Positions 62,517 to 64,000 of a stretch of DNA of 64,000 nucleotides are shown piece by piece. The stretch lies in assembly GCA_021740905.1 (NCBI GenBank), contig JAIOYV010000011.1:38228-102227 (forward strand). Direction: 5' to 3'. The notes under the pieces are model-generated. The model saw nothing but the letters and a program-made list of their open reading frames with translations. It ran no database searches and was not told where the DNA came from. Both the position numbers and the translations under genes were made by a program. Every line of letters begins with the position of its first letter. Within the stretch, counting starts at the first letter, position 1. Source of the DNA: Bacteroidales bacterium. Lineage in GTDB: Bacteria; Bacteroidota; Bacteroidia; Bacteroidales; M50B96.

Positions 62517-63473
62517 ATGAAATCAAACAAAACATTATTGATCGCTTTAAGCATTTTGTTAGCGCTTCCATTTTTTAACTCTTGCCGCAGGGGTGAAAAA
62601 GATCCGTTTTTATCATTAAAATCGAGAAATAGCCGCATCTCTGCTGTTTGGACACTCGAAAGTGGGTATTCCGAGAAATTTACTTCACGGACTACTGATT
62701 TCATCTGGCTCGACAGCGAATGTGAAGATGCAGTTGATGGAAATTTGAGTCCATTGCCTCAGGAAATAAAAAATGAAAAGAGGGTGTTTTCCCAAACATT
62801 CAATTTCTCGGATGCACTGGCTACATACAACCAGTTGCTTACAACTACTGAGAAGACCATTTATGATGAAAATTTTGGTGGTTTGCTTGTTAGCAAAAAT
62901 GAATATGAAGATGCCTATTCGAAAAGCCAGGTACAAATCAATTACGATTATGAGTTGACCATAAAAAAGAATGGCGAGTATAAGATTTACATTACCTATA
63001 ATTACTTCGATCCTGATGTGCCTCTTTACAATGATGATTCTCCTGAAATGCAGTATGGGATGACTTATTCGGGCACTTTTGAATATGTATCCAATTGGCA
63101 TTGGACAGATAATAGCCTCGGCACAAGAGAGGGTATCCAGATTGACGGGTTTCCACAACCGATGGTTAGCCTTGTCCCTGTTTATGATTTAACCGATATT
63201 ACCGACCCTCAGTTTAAGTACAATTATGTTACAAGCATCGATTATGAAAACACCGACATGATTTTCGAACTCGAAAAATTAATGAGCAAGGAAATGACAC
63301 TCACAGCCTTCAACAATGAAAATTTCTATTACCACAACCAGACCAACGAATTTGAGGCATACCTCAACGGTGGTGAAAAGATTGATTGTATAGGGACTTA
63401 TACCGAAACCAATGTGGAGAATAATAATTATTATTTTCAGTTTATCAGCGATGGTAAGTCGGTTGACCAATAG
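62517..63473 (+). CDS. Lipoprotein of unknown function
   Basis: 318 residues from the ATG at 62517 (the frame can be extended to a GTG at 62472). The signal peptide ends in the lipobox F-F-N-S-C (about residue 23) followed by basic residues. The mature protein has an opening W-T-L-E-S-G-Y-S strand typical of small lipocalin-like domains, a Y-E-L-T-I-K-K-N-G-E-Y-K-I-Y block near 155, and a second lipocalin-like half. Perhaps two tandem lipocalin-like barrels; no ligand known. It has a strong terminator. Confidence 0.7.
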   Translation: MKSNKTLLIALSILLALPFFNSCRRGEKDPFLSLKSRNSRISAVWTLESGYSEKFTSRTTDFIWLDSECEDAVDGNLSPLPQEIKNEKRVFSQTFNFSDALATYNQLLTTTEKTIYDENFGGLLVSKNEYEDAYSKSQVQINYDYELTIKKNGEYKIYITYNYFDPDVPLYNDDSPEMQYGMTYSGTFEYVSNWHWTDNSLGTREGIQIDGFPQPMVSLVPVYDLTDITDPQFKYNYVTSIDYENTDMIFELEKLMSKEMTLTAFNNENFYYHNQTNEFEAYLNGGEKIDCIGTYTETNVENNNYYFQFISDGKSVDQ

Positions 63474-63492
63474 ATAATAACTAAGCAAAAAC

Positions 63493-63520
63493 AAAAAAGG
63501 CTCCCACGGGAGCCTTTTTT
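63493..63520 (+). terminator. Terminator of the 62517 lipoprotein
   Basis: GGCTCC and GGAGCC pair around CACG, with six A before and six T after, giving a bidirectional shape. Confidence 0.85.
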
Positions 63521-63560
63521 GTTTTAGGGAAGTTGTTATAGGTGTACGACTACAAAAAAA

Positions 63561-63709
63561 TTCCTTACTACGTTACCAATGACATCTTTTTGTAAGACGC
63601 TGTATGTTAATAGGTATGCAAATTTGATTTCAGAATGATGATTAACGATTTTTGATTTTTGATCTGGTGGTTCGTGCCACACATCTTATATCTAAAATCG
63701 TTAATCATC
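63561..63709. repeat. Dispersed structured repeat, copy 2
   Basis: Counterpart of 589-748. The left block 63561-63596 is nearly identical. The stem here is GATGATTAACGATTTT (63637-63652) with AAAATCGTTAATCATC (63694-63709), perfectly complementary but different in sequence from the stem of copy 1. Confidence 0.7.
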
Positions 63710-63723
63710 AATCCTAAATCCTT

Positions 63724-63914
63724 TCTTTTGTCATCTCTCTTTGTGCCCAAATTTTTTTGGGTTGTGGCTCGGAAAGACAAATCCAAGCAGAACGGTAGGG
63801 GGCGGAAAAAAGACTGCGAAGCCTTCTTTTTTCCGCCCCCTACCCCGCACATGCCCTGTCTTTCCGAGCGATAAGACAAAAATTTTGTCCACAAAGAGAG
63901 ATGACAGAAAAGAG
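63724..63914. repeat. ~190-bp near-perfect fold-back element
   Basis: Two ~90-base arms (63724-63814 and about 63824-63914) match as inverted copies, with exact blocks TGTCATCTCTCTTTGTG (one mismatch), GCTCGGAAAGACA and GGTAGGGGGCGGAAAAAAGA. The centre is about 9-10 nt. Open frames on both strands here are mirror images of each other and are not genes. Confidence 0.75.
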
Positions 63915-64000
63915 ATTCCTCGAATCAGCCAATGAATTTACCTGAATGCAGTTAAACCCCTTCAGGGTTTGTGCATAATACTACTTCCGATCCATAGGTT

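Noticed and set aside
63607..63894. Open frames on both strands over the terminal fold-back
   Set aside because: They are mirror images created by the inverted arms and not independent genes.

Overview
The window reads as a chromosomal segment of a Bacteroidota bacterium, most likely a Bacteroidales or Marinilabiliales relative. The grounds are several secreted proteins with type IX secretion (T9SS) C-terminal sorting domains, a carboxypeptidase-regulatory/TonB-type outer-membrane receptor, DUF4837 and DUF2723 proteins, a GH92 mannosidase lipoprotein, and promoters that fit the Bacteroidota pattern TTTG-N19..21-TAnnTTTG. No rRNA, tRNA, CRISPR array or intact insertion sequence was seen.

Layout. 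1-6.1 kb: 5' part of a secreted choice-of-anchor L protein (cut by the window edge), a small exported protein, ispD, ppdK and a lipocalin-like lipoprotein, separated by palindrome-rich spacers. 6.4-10.8 kb: an arginine operon read leftward (argB-argD-argC-argJ). 11.3-19.2 kb: a rightward efflux operon (TetR, TolC, HlyD, two ABC ATPases, two ABC permeases), the equivalent of enterobacterial cecR-ybhGFSR plus its own TolC, with repeated palindromes in its internal spacers. 19.3-24.7 kb: a patatin/beta-barrel protein followed by a small accessory island with a frameshifted retropepsin-like gene and its coupled partner, a duplicated patatin 3' tail, an unknown lipoprotein, a MntA/HepT toxin-antitoxin pair, a DUF1287 protein and a DUF433 protein. 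24.7-33.4 kb: GroES-like protein, trhO, a cold-shock protein, a micro-ORF cluster, polyphosphate glucokinase, GH92 mannosidase, and DUF4837 with a small partner. 33.5-45.8 kb: two unknown exported proteins, a repeat-rich kilobase with a (CT)16 tract, a DUF2723 protein, cardiolipin synthase, ribD/prmC back to back, and an M1 aminopeptidase with a T9SS tail. 46-52.6 kb: an orphan antitoxin with a truncated ParE, then a TetR-controlled locus with a LolA-like protein, two LolC/E-type permeases, a LolD-type ATPase and an outer-membrane barrel, which looks like a dedicated inner-to-outer membrane export route. 52.7-57.6 kb: an AAA/DUF234 ATPase, a TumA/TumE-type toxin-antitoxin pair and an outer-membrane receptor-like barrel. 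57.9-63.5 kb: two tandem paralogous T9SS cargo proteins and two unknown lipoproteins. The end is a repeat cluster with a ~190-bp near-perfect fold-back.

Most noteworthy: a TetR regulator carrying a canonical EF-hand calcium loop in its ligand domain and heading the Lol-like export locus; the retropepsin-like gene broken exactly at an A8 slippery run and sitting between two copies of the patatin gene's 3' end; a dispersed element present at both ends of the window whose stems differ in sequence but remain complementary; and a chain of micro-ORFs behind its own promoter next to the cold-shock gene.
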